Shown piece by piece: positions 1 to 6,798 of a stretch of DNA of 9,503 nucleotides. Under the pieces are notes generated by a model. It was given only the letters and a program-made list of their open reading frames with translations. It had not been told where the DNA came from and ran no database searches. The position numbers were made by a program, and so were the translations under genes. The stretch comes from Bacillota bacterium (lineage in GTDB: Bacteria > Bacillota > Clostridia > Acetivibrionales > DSM-1351), in NCBI GenBank assembly GCA_023436515.1, contig JAEZIV010000274.1:1-9503 (forward strand), written 5' to 3'. Within the stretch, counting starts at the first letter, position 1; each line of letters opens with the position of its first letter.

Positions 1-1323
1 ACATTGGGTGTCAAACCTAAGGCCGCTGCCGGGCTCACCGGGCTCTAGCAGTAGATGTACCTCGGCATAATGCCTTAAAGGTTCAAAGTGACCAACACCT
101 TCAACGGTATTTTCAATTGTCTCCTTATATAAAACCCTTCCGGAATCAAATTCCACATTGACCCCAAAACGACTTTGAATCATGCTCTGCAATATCTCAA
201 GCTGTACCTCTCCCATTATCTGTACCTGTATCTCCTGTAGCTGTTCAGCCCAAACAAGGTGAAGCTCAGGCTCCTCCTCCTCGATCTGACGGAGCTTGGG
301 CATTATTACTCTAGGATCACAGCCCTCAGGTAGAATAATTCGATAGAAGAGTACAGGTTCCAGAACAGGTACCCCGGAGGCATCTTCCATGCCAAGCCCC
401 TCACCGGGTTTGGTTTGTGTGAGTCCGGTTACCGCACAGACCGACCCCCCACCGATTTCATTTACTGCCTCATACTTATGTCCGGAATAAATACGGATTT
501 GGTTTACCTTTTCCTCCCAGCCATTGCTCTTCAATATATCTTTAACCCTGAGTTTACCCCCGGTAATTTTCATATGTGTCAGTCGCGTTCCTTGGTCATC
601 TCTCGAAATTTTAAATATTTTAGCACCAAAATTTTCAGAATAGCCGGGCTTACTGACATAGCAATCAATACCCTGCATCAGTTCTTCAACTCCCTGCAGC
701 TTTAACGCAGACCCGAAATAACAGGGAAACACCTTACGATGACTGATAGCCTTTTGAACAAGCTCTCTTTCAACACTGCCTGTTTTTAAATAACTTTCCA
801 TTATTACTTCGTCGCACATGGAAAGCTGATCACAAAATTCCTCTTGCTCTGTTGTATCAAAATCAATACAGCCGTCATCCAGCTGCCTTTTTAGTTCGCT
901 CATAAGCCTGTTTCTGTCTGTACCACATTGGTCCATTTTATTTACAAAAACAAATACCGGGATATGATACCTGTCAAGGAGTCTCCACAAGGTTCTAGTA
1001 TGCCCCTGAACCCCATCTGCTCCGCTAATGACTAGGATAGCATAATCCAGTACCTGAAGAGTTCTTTCCATTTCAGCCGAAAAGTCAACATGCCCCGGAG
1101 TATCAAGTAAGGTTACCTCAAAAGCTCCCAGCTTAAAAATAGCTTGCTTTGAGAAAATAGTTATACCTCTAGCCTTTTCAAGTTCATATGTGTCCAAATA
1201 TGCATTTTTATTGTCAACTCTACCCAATTTACCAATTTTACCACTGAGATAAAGCAAGCTTTCCGACAGGGTTGTCTTGCCTGCATCAACGTGGGCTAAT
1301 ATTCCAATGACCAATTTCTTCAT
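1..1323 (-). CDS. TetM/EF-G-like translation factor GTPase (ribosomal protection family), 3' end cut by window
   Basis: The frame opens at ATG 1323 and stays open for 441 codons to the window edge, so the C-terminus is missing. It begins MKKLVIGILAHVDAGKTTLS. The GTPase motifs are all visible: P-loop AHVDAGKT (residues 10-17), switch I ARGITI (51-56), DTPGH (74-78), NKMD (128-131) and the GSAL G5 motif (204-207). Domain II follows from about 233, domain III contains GEVQLEIL (371-378), and domain IV begins near 396 with GVGHFEPLRHYAEVH. By family knowledge these proteins bind the ribosome and either eject tetracycline (TetM, TetO, about 640 aa) or belong to the longer clostridial EF-G-like group (about 900 aa, annotated as translation factor GTPase). 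The GHFEPLRHYAEV motif favours the latter. It acts in the cytoplasm. Its ribosome binding site is weak (AAAGGA about 15 nt upstream). Tetracycline resistance itself is not shown: the drug-displacing domain IV tip lies outside the window. Confidence 0.93.
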   Translation of the reverse strand, partial: MKKLVIGILAHVDAGKTTLSESLLYLSGKIGKLGRVDNKNAYLDTYELEKARGITIFSKQAIFKLGAFEVTLLDTPGHVDFSAEMERTLQVLDYAILVISGADGVQGHTRTLWRLLDRYHIPVFVFVNKMDQCGTDRNRLMSELKRQLDDGCIDFDTTEQEEFCDQLSMCDEVIMESYLKTGSVERELVQKAISHRKVFPCYFGSALKLQGVEELMQGIDCYVSKPGYSENFGAKIFKISRDDQGTRLTHMKITGGKLRVKDILKSNGWEEKVNQIRIYSGHKYEAVNEIGGGSVCAVTGLTQTKPGEGLGMEDASGVPVLEPVLFYRIILPEGCDPRVIMPKLRQIEEEEPELHLVWAEQLQEIQVQIMGEVQLEILQSMIQSRFGVNVEFDSGRVLYKETIENTVEGVGHFEPLRHYAEVHLLLEPGEPGSGLRFDTQC

Positions 1324-1360
1324 ATACAGGTTTCACAATCCTTTTCTATTGACTATAATT

Positions 1361-1379
1361 CAAAACAAAGCTTGTTTTG
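1361..1379 (-). promoter_or_regulatory. 8-bp inverted repeat in the leader of the TetM-like gene
   Basis: CAAAACAA and TTGTTTTG form perfect 8-bp arms around the 3-nt centre AGC, 38 nt upstream of the GTPase start. It sits in the 103-nt gap after the acetyltransferase gene. The stem is too AT-rich for a convincing terminator and no separate T-tract follows. It may be an operator or a leader hairpin; no clear -35/-10 pair could be fitted around it. Confidence 0.35.
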
Positions 1380-1426
1380 GCATCTGATTTGTCTTACCAC
1401 CCTTTGCTTAGGGCCTAGTATGAGGA

Positions 1427-2587
1427 TTAAATGTAATTGAGGTTATACGGGTATGGAACCGGAATGGGCAACAACATCCTTAGTATTTCGTTGAGAGTCT
1501 CTTCTCCATTTAGATATTCCTTATGCTTAAAACTCACGGCATTCCCAAGGAACAGATCATGCATTGTCTTATCATCTCCTATTTGGAGTTCACCCTTGTC
1601 CGACCTTATCACATATTTATCCTCAACCTCATAAAATTCAGTACTTTCAAACCTCTTGTCACGTTTCTCCAGAGGCGCCAGCTTATGCAGAAATTGTGGA
1701 AAATTTATTATCCTCATGGTTCCAGGATAATTAGCTGCTTTGGTTTCAATTTTAAGGTCTTCAAGCAGCTTAGTCATATTTGAATCAAACCAGGGGGCAT
1801 AACCCGATACAGCTTCGGGTTTCTCCTGTTCCATTACTTTGATCATTCCATCCAAAACTGCTTTGCGGTTACCTGCATACTCAATTACTTCCATTCTAAA
1901 ATTCCCATTATCTCCGGGAATTACAGCACAAATAAAGTACCCCTTTATTTGTCCTCCCTCCCGAACAGCATAAGTCTTTGAAGCATGATTAAACACAGCT
2001 GCGCCGGGCACTCTGCTCATCAAGTCGGAAAAACGCTCCAAACCTCTGATAAATCTAACCTCTTCAGCCTCATATATATTTGACAGCTGCTTCATATCCT
2101 CCGGTTCACAGACCCTAACATCCCATCTGCTATTCTTAGAGCCTGCATGTCCAGCCAAAAATTCCTCATTAATAATAAAATTTAACATTTTACCAGTAAT
2201 ATGAATATTGTTTTTGGTATATAATTCAATTTCCCCTGATACATATAGAAAATCAACCCCTTCGTTCCGCATTCTCTCAATGCAATCCCGGAGTATCAGC
2301 CTGGAATAGCCCCTTCCTCTGAAGTTCTCATGGGTACATACGGCACCTATGTTGGCAGCCTTAATAATACGCCCGTTTATACTGACTTCATTAATAATAT
2401 AGTTGACGACCGAAACAGGTGTATTGTCAACCTTAATAATCCGCATATGCTCCATATTGTTTTCACAAAGCAAGTCGGTAAATATAGCTTCCATTTTATA
2501 TGAACTATTCTCTTTGCCGAATACATGATTTATCAATGCCAAAACCTCATGGAAATCCTTCTTATCAGTACCAGTAACCCGAATCAT
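1427..2587 (-). CDS. Eis-like GNAT family N-acetyltransferase
   Basis: This is a 386-residue protein read from ATG 2587. The N-terminal GNAT fold carries acetyl-CoA motif A around residues 80-95 (IGAVCTHENFRGRGYSR, with the RGRGYS phosphate-binding turn). A second degenerate GNAT-like half spans about 150-285. The C-terminal part starts with GTMRIINFPQFL (289-300), as in the SCP2-like domain of Eis-type enzymes. Known Eis proteins acetylate amines, including aminoglycosides in mycobacteria; the substrate here is unknown. It should be cytosolic. An in-frame TTG at 2671 would add 28 residues, but ATG 2587 is preferred: AAAGGGGA lies 7 nt before it, the protein then opens MIRVTGTDKKDF as GNAT domains usually do, and the promoter at 2680-2688 puts the transcript start almost on the TTG. 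The TetM-like gene follows after 103 nt. Confidence 0.88.
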   Translation of the reverse strand: MIRVTGTDKKDFHEVLALINHVFGKENSSYKMEAIFTDLLCENNMEHMRIIKVDNTPVSVVNYIINEVSINGRIIKAANIGAVCTHENFRGRGYSRLILRDCIERMRNEGVDFLYVSGEIELYTKNNIHITGKMLNFIINEEFLAGHAGSKNSRWDVRVCEPEDMKQLSNIYEAEEVRFIRGLERFSDLMSRVPGAAVFNHASKTYAVREGGQIKGYFICAVIPGDNGNFRMEVIEYAGNRKAVLDGMIKVMEQEKPEAVSGYAPWFDSNMTKLLEDLKIETKAANYPGTMRIINFPQFLHKLAPLEKRDKRFESTEFYEVEDKYVIRSDKGELQIGDDKTMHDLFLGNAVSFKHKEYLNGEETLNEILRMLLPIPVPYPYNLNYI

Positions 2588-2679
2588 GTAAAAATCCCCT
2601 TTAAATGTCGTATTTTCACCATAATGAGTGATTGAATTAATGCTTTGAACGTTGAACCTGTTCTCCTTCAATTCTCCTC

Positions 2680-2688
2680 ATTATATCA
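2680..2688 (-). promoter_or_regulatory. Extended -10 promoter of the acetyltransferase gene
   Basis: The minus strand reads TGATATAAT, a perfect TG-n-TATAAT extended -10 element. A weak -35 (GTGCAA) lies 18 nt upstream, as is common with extended -10 promoters. The transcript should begin near 2673, giving a leader of about 86 nt before ATG 2587. This argues against the TTG at 2671 as start codon and suggests the acetyltransferase, perhaps with the TetM-like gene, is transcribed separately from the DUF4256 gene upstream. Confidence 0.6.
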
Positions 2689-2750
2689 TTTTTCGAGTCG
2701 GGTTTGCACACTGCATCGGCATTGTTTAAAGACTTATTTAGACTTTTTGC

Positions 2751-3311
2751 TCAGACCCTCAAAGAACCCCGGAACCCTCTGGAAGAATAGTAAGATTCTG
2801 CTCCATTGTGGTAAACAAAGATAGTATCGTACCGGCGATCACAAAATAGTGCTCCACCGAGTTTTCTTATTTCAGGTGGTGTTTTAACCCAACTGGAGGT
2901 TTTGGTATCAAAGCTGCCATGCCTGTGCAACTGCCGATAATCCTCTTCGGATAATATCTCAATGCCCATGTCCTCAGCCATGCCAATAGCACTGCTTTGC
3001 GGCTTGTGCTCCTTCCTTGACTCCAATGCTTCACGGTCGTAGCAAATGCTTCTACGGCCTTTAGGACTCTCAGCCGAACAATCACAAAAAATGAATTGGT
3101 CTCTTTGTTCATCATAAGCAATAACATCAGGCTCCCCACCGGTTCTTTCCATTTCAATGAGCGAGTATAGTTTTTCATTACTATTCTCCAGCCTTGCCCT
3201 TATCTTATCCCAGTCAAAACCTTGATGACGGCTCATATTTTTTACAAAGCGGGTATGCAATATCTCAAGTATTTTCTCCCCTTGCTCCATTGATACTTGA
3301 TAGTTTTTCAT
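2751..3311 (-). CDS. DUF4256 family protein
   Basis: This 186-residue soluble protein has the conserved blocks I associate with DUF4256: MERTGGEPDV (54-63), FCDCSAESPKGRRS (75-88), CYDREALESRKE (90-101), FDTKTSSWVKTP (134-145) and ALFCDRRYDTIFVYHNGAES (154-173), ending SRGFRGSLRV. The biochemical function of the family is unknown to me. The density of invariant acidic and basic residues looks more like an enzyme or nucleic-acid-binding protein than a structural one, but that is inference. ATG 3311 is chosen because AGGAGGT lies 8 nt upstream; an in-frame ATG at 3344 would put that Shine-Dalgarno sequence inside the coding region. It follows the MerR-type regulator after 62 nt with no terminator and probably shares its transcript. 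No signal peptide or membrane span is seen. Confidence 0.9.
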   Translation of the reverse strand: MKNYQVSMEQGEKILEILHTRFVKNMSRHQGFDWDKIRARLENSNEKLYSLIEMERTGGEPDVIAYDEQRDQFIFCDCSAESPKGRRSICYDREALESRKEHKPQSSAIGMAEDMGIEILSEEDYRQLHRHGSFDTKTSSWVKTPPEIRKLGGALFCDRRYDTIFVYHNGAESYYSSRGFRGSLRV

Positions 3312-3373
3312 ACAGATATACCTCCTGTCCTTCAAAATCACCATTATTACTATATTACTATTGTCTGTCTATT

Positions 3374-4108
3374 TTACTTCAAGGCTTTAAGTATATCCAG
3401 CATTTCCTGTGCATCCTTTTCAGCAAGACTCAACGCAGTAATATATCTGTCCGCAGCACAAACGATATCCTCATCTTCACCGGGTGTATCAATGGCTTCA
3501 CCTACATTCCGGTCTCCTTGTTCCAGTCGGGTTAGCATGCGAAGTATAGACATCAGGGAATAATGTGCATTTCGAAGTGTGCGTATAATTTTCAGACGGT
3601 TCATCTCATTTAGCCCGTATTTTCTTTTACCGGCAGTATCTATCGGAACCCGGAGCAGGCCATTTCTTTCCCAATTACGCAAAACGCCGACCGTAATGCC
3701 AAGAAGGCCGGCAACCCGGCTTCTGCTTCTGTATTCCACACCAACCTCTGACCCCTTGGTATTCTCCAGAATATCAATTGTCAGCCTGATTGCTTCCAGG
3801 GCCTTTGCTTTCTCTTCCCTGAGATGCTCTATATACCCATGAGTTCTTTGATATGCTTCGTTAATGTGGTCAGCAGCCGCAGTCTTTACTATTTCATAAA
3901 CCTCCTGTCTGAGGCTGTCGCTGATAACCTCAGATCGAAAGGAGGTTCTCAGTAGTTGGAGCTGTCTGAGATGCCTGTCACTAAACATACGATAACCACT
4001 TTTGGTTCTCGGTACAGCCGGAAGCAGCTTCATCTCCTCATAAAATCTTATAGTATTTGGATGAACTCCAATCAAATTTGCTATTTGTGCTGTTTTATAA
4101 GTTCTGAT
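3374..4108 (-). CDS. MerR-type regulator with two HTH domains (TioE-like), apparent ATC start
   Basis: Read from ATC 4108, the protein has 244 residues with two MerR-type helix-turn-helix domains. The first spans about 3-55 (YKTAQIANLIGVHPNTIRFY, then LLPAVPRTKSGYRMF). The second spans about 127-192 (RSRSRVAGLLGITVGVLRNW, then GLLRVPIDTAGKRKYGL). A charged, probably coiled-coil helix links them (about 80-117). This tandem layout matches the TioE group, named after a regulator of the thiocoraline cluster. MerR proteins act as dimers on promoters with long spacers and usually sense a drug or metal; the ligand here is unknown. The only conventional in-frame start is TTG 4075, which would remove helix 1 of the first domain and has no ribosome binding site. 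ATC 4108 sits 7 nt after AAGGAGG and gives a complete domain. The upstream UvrA-like gene is 63 nt away and probably co-transcribed. Confidence 0.85.
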   Translation of the reverse strand: MRTYKTAQIANLIGVHPNTIRFYEEMKLLPAVPRTKSGYRMFSDRHLRQLQLLRTSFRSEVISDSLRQEVYEIVKTAAADHINEAYQRTHGYIEHLREEKAKALEAIRLTIDILENTKGSEVGVEYRSRSRVAGLLGITVGVLRNWERNGLLRVPIDTAGKRKYGLNEMNRLKIIRTLRNAHYSLMSILRMLTRLEQGDRNVGEAIDTPGEDEDIVCAADRYITALSLAEKDAQEMLDILKALK

Positions 4109-4115
4109 TAAACCG

Positions 4116-4124
4116 CCTCCTTTT
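4116..4124 (-). promoter_or_regulatory. Shine-Dalgarno sequence that fixes the MerR-type start
   Basis: The minus strand reads AAAAGGAGG, a full anti-16S match, followed by a 7-nt spacer and then the codon ATC at 4108. No ATG, GTG or TTG lies in frame between the upstream stop (TGA at 4138-4136) and TTG 4075. The placement supports initiation at ATC and a full-length first HTH domain. Confidence 0.75.
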
Positions 4125-4171
4125 ATGACTATATTTCATTAATACTTACCGCCCAAATTAACGATAAATAA

Positions 4172-6703
4172 TTATTTCTTGTATAGGATATCAGTAAGCA
4201 CCTTTCCGGTGTGGGAATGTGGGTTTTTCATAATTTCTTCCGGTGTCCCCTGAGCGATTATTTTACCACCTTCGCTGCCGCCCTCGGGACCAAGCTCGAT
4301 TACCCAGTCTGCTTCCAATATCATTTCCCCATTATGCTCTATAACAACAACACTACTACCCTGCTCCACAAGACGGTCTATTATGCCCACCAACTTGCTG
4401 GCATCATGAGGGTGTAGACCGGTGGTGGGCTCATCAAACAAATACAAGGTCCTTCCTCCGGTGCTTGCAGAAAGCTCCTTTGCCAGCTTTAGTCGCTGTG
4501 CTTCACCACCGGATAAGGTGGAGGTGGATTGCCCCAGACCCAGGTAGCCTAACCCCACCTCCTGTAACAGCTTTAATTTGGAGGCAATGTTCTTCTCATC
4601 CTTGAAGAGCTCCAGGCTTTCGTCAATGCTTAACTCCAATACATGCGATATTGAATGACCTCTGTACTTAATACCCAGAACAGGTTTTTTATACCGCTTC
4701 CCATGGCAGATAGGACAAATAACCTCCACATCGGGCAGAAAGTGCATTGATATGGACAGTCTTCCTGTCCCTTGGCATTTTTCACATCTGCCACCGTCCA
4801 CATTATACGAAAAGTGCCTTGCGGATAAGCCGTTTGCCTTTGTTTCAGGCAATGAGGCATATAAATCCCGGATATCGGTAAAAAGCTCGGTGTAGGTGGC
4901 AGCATTCGACCGATTTGAGCGACCTATGGACTGCTGATTTATTGTAACAACGGCATTCAGGCTTTCAAAGCCCGATACGGCATCAGTAGCTCCGCACTTT
5001 TTAGTCTGAAAATACGCTTCAGCAGCTTCTGCTACCGTTCCGAATACAAGGCTGGATTTACCACTACCCGAAACTCCGACCACTGTCACAAAGCTGCCCA
5101 AAGGGATATCAACGTCAAGCTCCTTCAAATTGTTTACAGCTGCACTCCTGACCTTTATATGTCCTTTATTATCCCGACGCTTTGTTTTCTTTAACTGATA
5201 TGGTCTATAATTAAGATATTTACCCGTAATTGAAGCACCACAATCAACTATGTCCCGGACACTGCCGCTGGCAATTATTTGGCCTCCCTGCTTACCGGCG
5301 CCGGGGCCAAAATCCATAATATAATCCGCTGCCTTCATGACCTCTACATCATGCTCAATTACTATCAAAGTGTTTCCCAAATCACGTAAACGCTTCAAAA
5401 CCTTAATAATCTTCTCTGTATCCCTGGAGTGGAGACCTGCTGTCGGCTCATCCAGCACATACAATACCCCTGTCAAACCGCTACCCAGAACTGATGCAAG
5501 CTTAATTCGCTGCCATTCTCCTGCTGACAAGGAAGCGGCAGGCTGGTCAAGACTCAGATACCCTGCTCCCGCATCAATAATCCGGTCTATTCTGCACTGA
5601 AGGTCTCGGATTACCTGTTTGACAACCTCCAAGGCTTCAGGTGCCGCAAATACTGAAAGGCTTTTTATCCAATCGCTAACTGAAGTGAGAGCCATGGACA
5701 AAAGCTCCTTAATATTAGCACCTCCCACCCGCACATCAAGGAGTTCTTTTCTATAGCGTACTCCGTGACATTCGGGACACTCCTGACGGATTAGGTACTT
5801 TTCAAGCTTTTGTCTTGCACTGACCGAAGTATTTTCCGAATACCTGCGTAAAAGGTTGGTAACAACTCCCTCAAACCTTCCCTCAGGCACAGTTTTTGGA
5901 GGAAGCACATCAGGAAATCTATTTTTAAATTGACTGCTTAGTACACCATATAAAAGCAGTTCCATTTGAACCTCGTTATAGCTTTCCACCGGTACATCAA
6001 TGTCCATGTGAAAGCCGTAATGCTTAGCTGCTTGGAGCATGGAAGCACCATATCTGTCGATGTATACCTGATCCCATCCCACAATTGCAAAATCCCGGAT
6101 GCTTTTTGAGTGATTAATCAGAAGTCTGACATCAGGTGCATTAACAGTACCTAAGCCACGACACATGGTACAGGCTCCCTGGGGTTTGTTAAAGGAGAAG
6201 TGACTTGCTGTCAGCTCGATAACCGGCTTGCCACAGTGCGGACACAGCAGCATTTGCTCATAAAGTTCCGCATCCCCGGCCTCCTGATCTGGCATTTCAG
6301 TATAAAGGTCAAGAACTGCTTCATTGTATTTTTGAGTTATTATTTTGCCACAATTGGTGCAGGGTCTCTCACCAAGCTTGGCAAATAAAATCCTTAGATA
6401 TGCAGATATGTCTGCGACGGTTCCAACGGTCGAACGAGGATTATTGCTTGTTTGATGTTGATTTATCGATATCGCCGGCGACAAACCCTCAATAGATTCG
6501 ACTCTTGGCTTGCTGCCGATATCCATTGTCATCCCCATGGACTCCATATATTGGCGCTGGCATTCCCTCTGCAGCGTTTGTAAAGCCAATGTGGATTTGC
6601 CGCTGCCTGACAGTCCGGTGAATACAACCAGCTTATTCTTTGGTATCAGCACATCTAAGTTTTTTAAGTTATTCTCTTTTGCCCCTTTAATATGAATATA
6701 CAT
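4172..6703 (-). CDS. UvrA-like ABC ATPase, class II (UvrA2/DrrC type)
   Basis: This 843-residue protein has two UvrA-type ATPase cassettes. NBD1: Walker A GLSGSGKST (30-38), signature SLSAGEWQR (391-399), Walker B LYVLDEP (414-420), H-loop H451. NBD2: Walker A GVSGSGKSS (543-551), signature LSGGEAQR (730-737), Walker B LYLFDEP (754-759), H-loop H790. UvrA zinc cysteines are present at C115/C118 with C154/C157, C178/C181 with C309/C312, and C640/C643 with C663/C666. Canonical UvrA has about 940 residues, with a UvrB-binding domain of roughly 120 residues between the first cysteine pairs. Only 35 residues separate them here, so UvrB recruitment is unlikely. Class II UvrAs are linked to tolerance of DNA-binding drugs (DrrC, TioU); that role here is inferred. 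The first signature has Ala in place of the second-position Gly (LSAGE). ATG 6703 has AGAGGA 6 nt upstream. The TioE-like gene follows. Confidence 0.93.
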   Translation of the reverse strand: MYIHIKGAKENNLKNLDVLIPKNKLVVFTGLSGSGKSTLALQTLQRECQRQYMESMGMTMDIGSKPRVESIEGLSPAISINQHQTSNNPRSTVGTVADISAYLRILFAKLGERPCTNCGKIITQKYNEAVLDLYTEMPDQEAGDAELYEQMLLCPHCGKPVIELTASHFSFNKPQGACTMCRGLGTVNAPDVRLLINHSKSIRDFAIVGWDQVYIDRYGASMLQAAKHYGFHMDIDVPVESYNEVQMELLLYGVLSSQFKNRFPDVLPPKTVPEGRFEGVVTNLLRRYSENTSVSARQKLEKYLIRQECPECHGVRYRKELLDVRVGGANIKELLSMALTSVSDWIKSLSVFAAPEALEVVKQVIRDLQCRIDRIIDAGAGYLSLDQPAASLSAGEWQRIKLASVLGSGLTGVLYVLDEPTAGLHSRDTEKIIKVLKRLRDLGNTLIVIEHDVEVMKAADYIMDFGPGAGKQGGQIIASGSVRDIVDCGASITGKYLNYRPYQLKKTKRRDNKGHIKVRSAAVNNLKELDVDIPLGSFVTVVGVSGSGKSSLVFGTVAEAAEAYFQTKKCGATDAVSGFESLNAVVTINQQSIGRSNRSNAATYTELFTDIRDLYASLPETKANGLSARHFSYNVDGGRCEKCQGTGRLSISMHFLPDVEVICPICHGKRYKKPVLGIKYRGHSISHVLELSIDESLELFKDEKNIASKLKLLQEVGLGYLGLGQSTSTLSGGEAQRLKLAKELSASTGGRTLYLFDEPTTGLHPHDASKLVGIIDRLVEQGSSVVVIEHNGEMILEADWVIELGPEGGSEGGKIIAQGTPEEIMKNPHSHTGKVLTDILYKK

Positions 6704-6730
6704 ATATTATCCTCTCAATAATTGATCTAT

Positions 6731-6771
6731 AAATAAAAGTATACCAACACTTTTTCTAGTGGTGGTATACT
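6731..6771 (-). terminator. Long inverted repeat with T-rich flank: likely terminator of the ger operon, possible operator for the UvrA-like gene
   Basis: Two 14-bp arms (AGTATACCAACACT at 6738-6751 and AGTGGTGGTATACT at 6758-6771) pair with one mismatch around a 6-nt loop. On the minus strand the hairpin lies 27 nt after the permease stop and is followed by TTTATTT, as expected of an intrinsic terminator. It ends only 34 nt before the UvrA-like start, too little room for a whole separate promoter downstream. It may therefore also act as an attenuator, or overlap the UvrA-like promoter as an operator; TATACT at the end of the distal arm could be a -10, but no good -35 was found. Confidence 0.6.
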
Positions 6772-6798
6772 GGAGGGTTTGCTATTTTCAGCATATAA

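Noticed and set aside
415..705. Plus-strand frame of 96 codons
   Set aside because: It lies fully inside the TetM-like GTPase coding region on the other strand, has no ribosome binding site and shows no recognisable domain.
1381..1426. Possible terminator between the acetyltransferase and the TetM-like gene (CCCT/AGGG stem near 1398-1413)
   Set aside because: Four base pairs with no T-tract; not enough for an intrinsic terminator, so co-transcription of the two genes stays open.
2867..3178. Minus-strand frame of 103 codons
   Set aside because: It is an out-of-frame shadow of the DUF4256 gene, which has strong family motifs and a good ribosome binding site.
3345..3360. Perfect tandem copy of the 8-mer TATTACTA before the DUF4256 gene
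   Set aside because: Only two short AT-rich copies; chance is likely and no promoter or operator could be fitted to them.
3194..3563. Two overlapping plus-strand frames across the regulator/DUF4256 junction
   Set aside because: Both are antisense to well-supported genes, and their composition looks like reverse-complement translation.
4630..4905. Minus-strand frame of 91 codons with several cysteines
   Set aside because: It is another frame of the UvrA-like gene; the cysteines come from the zinc-module region read out of frame.
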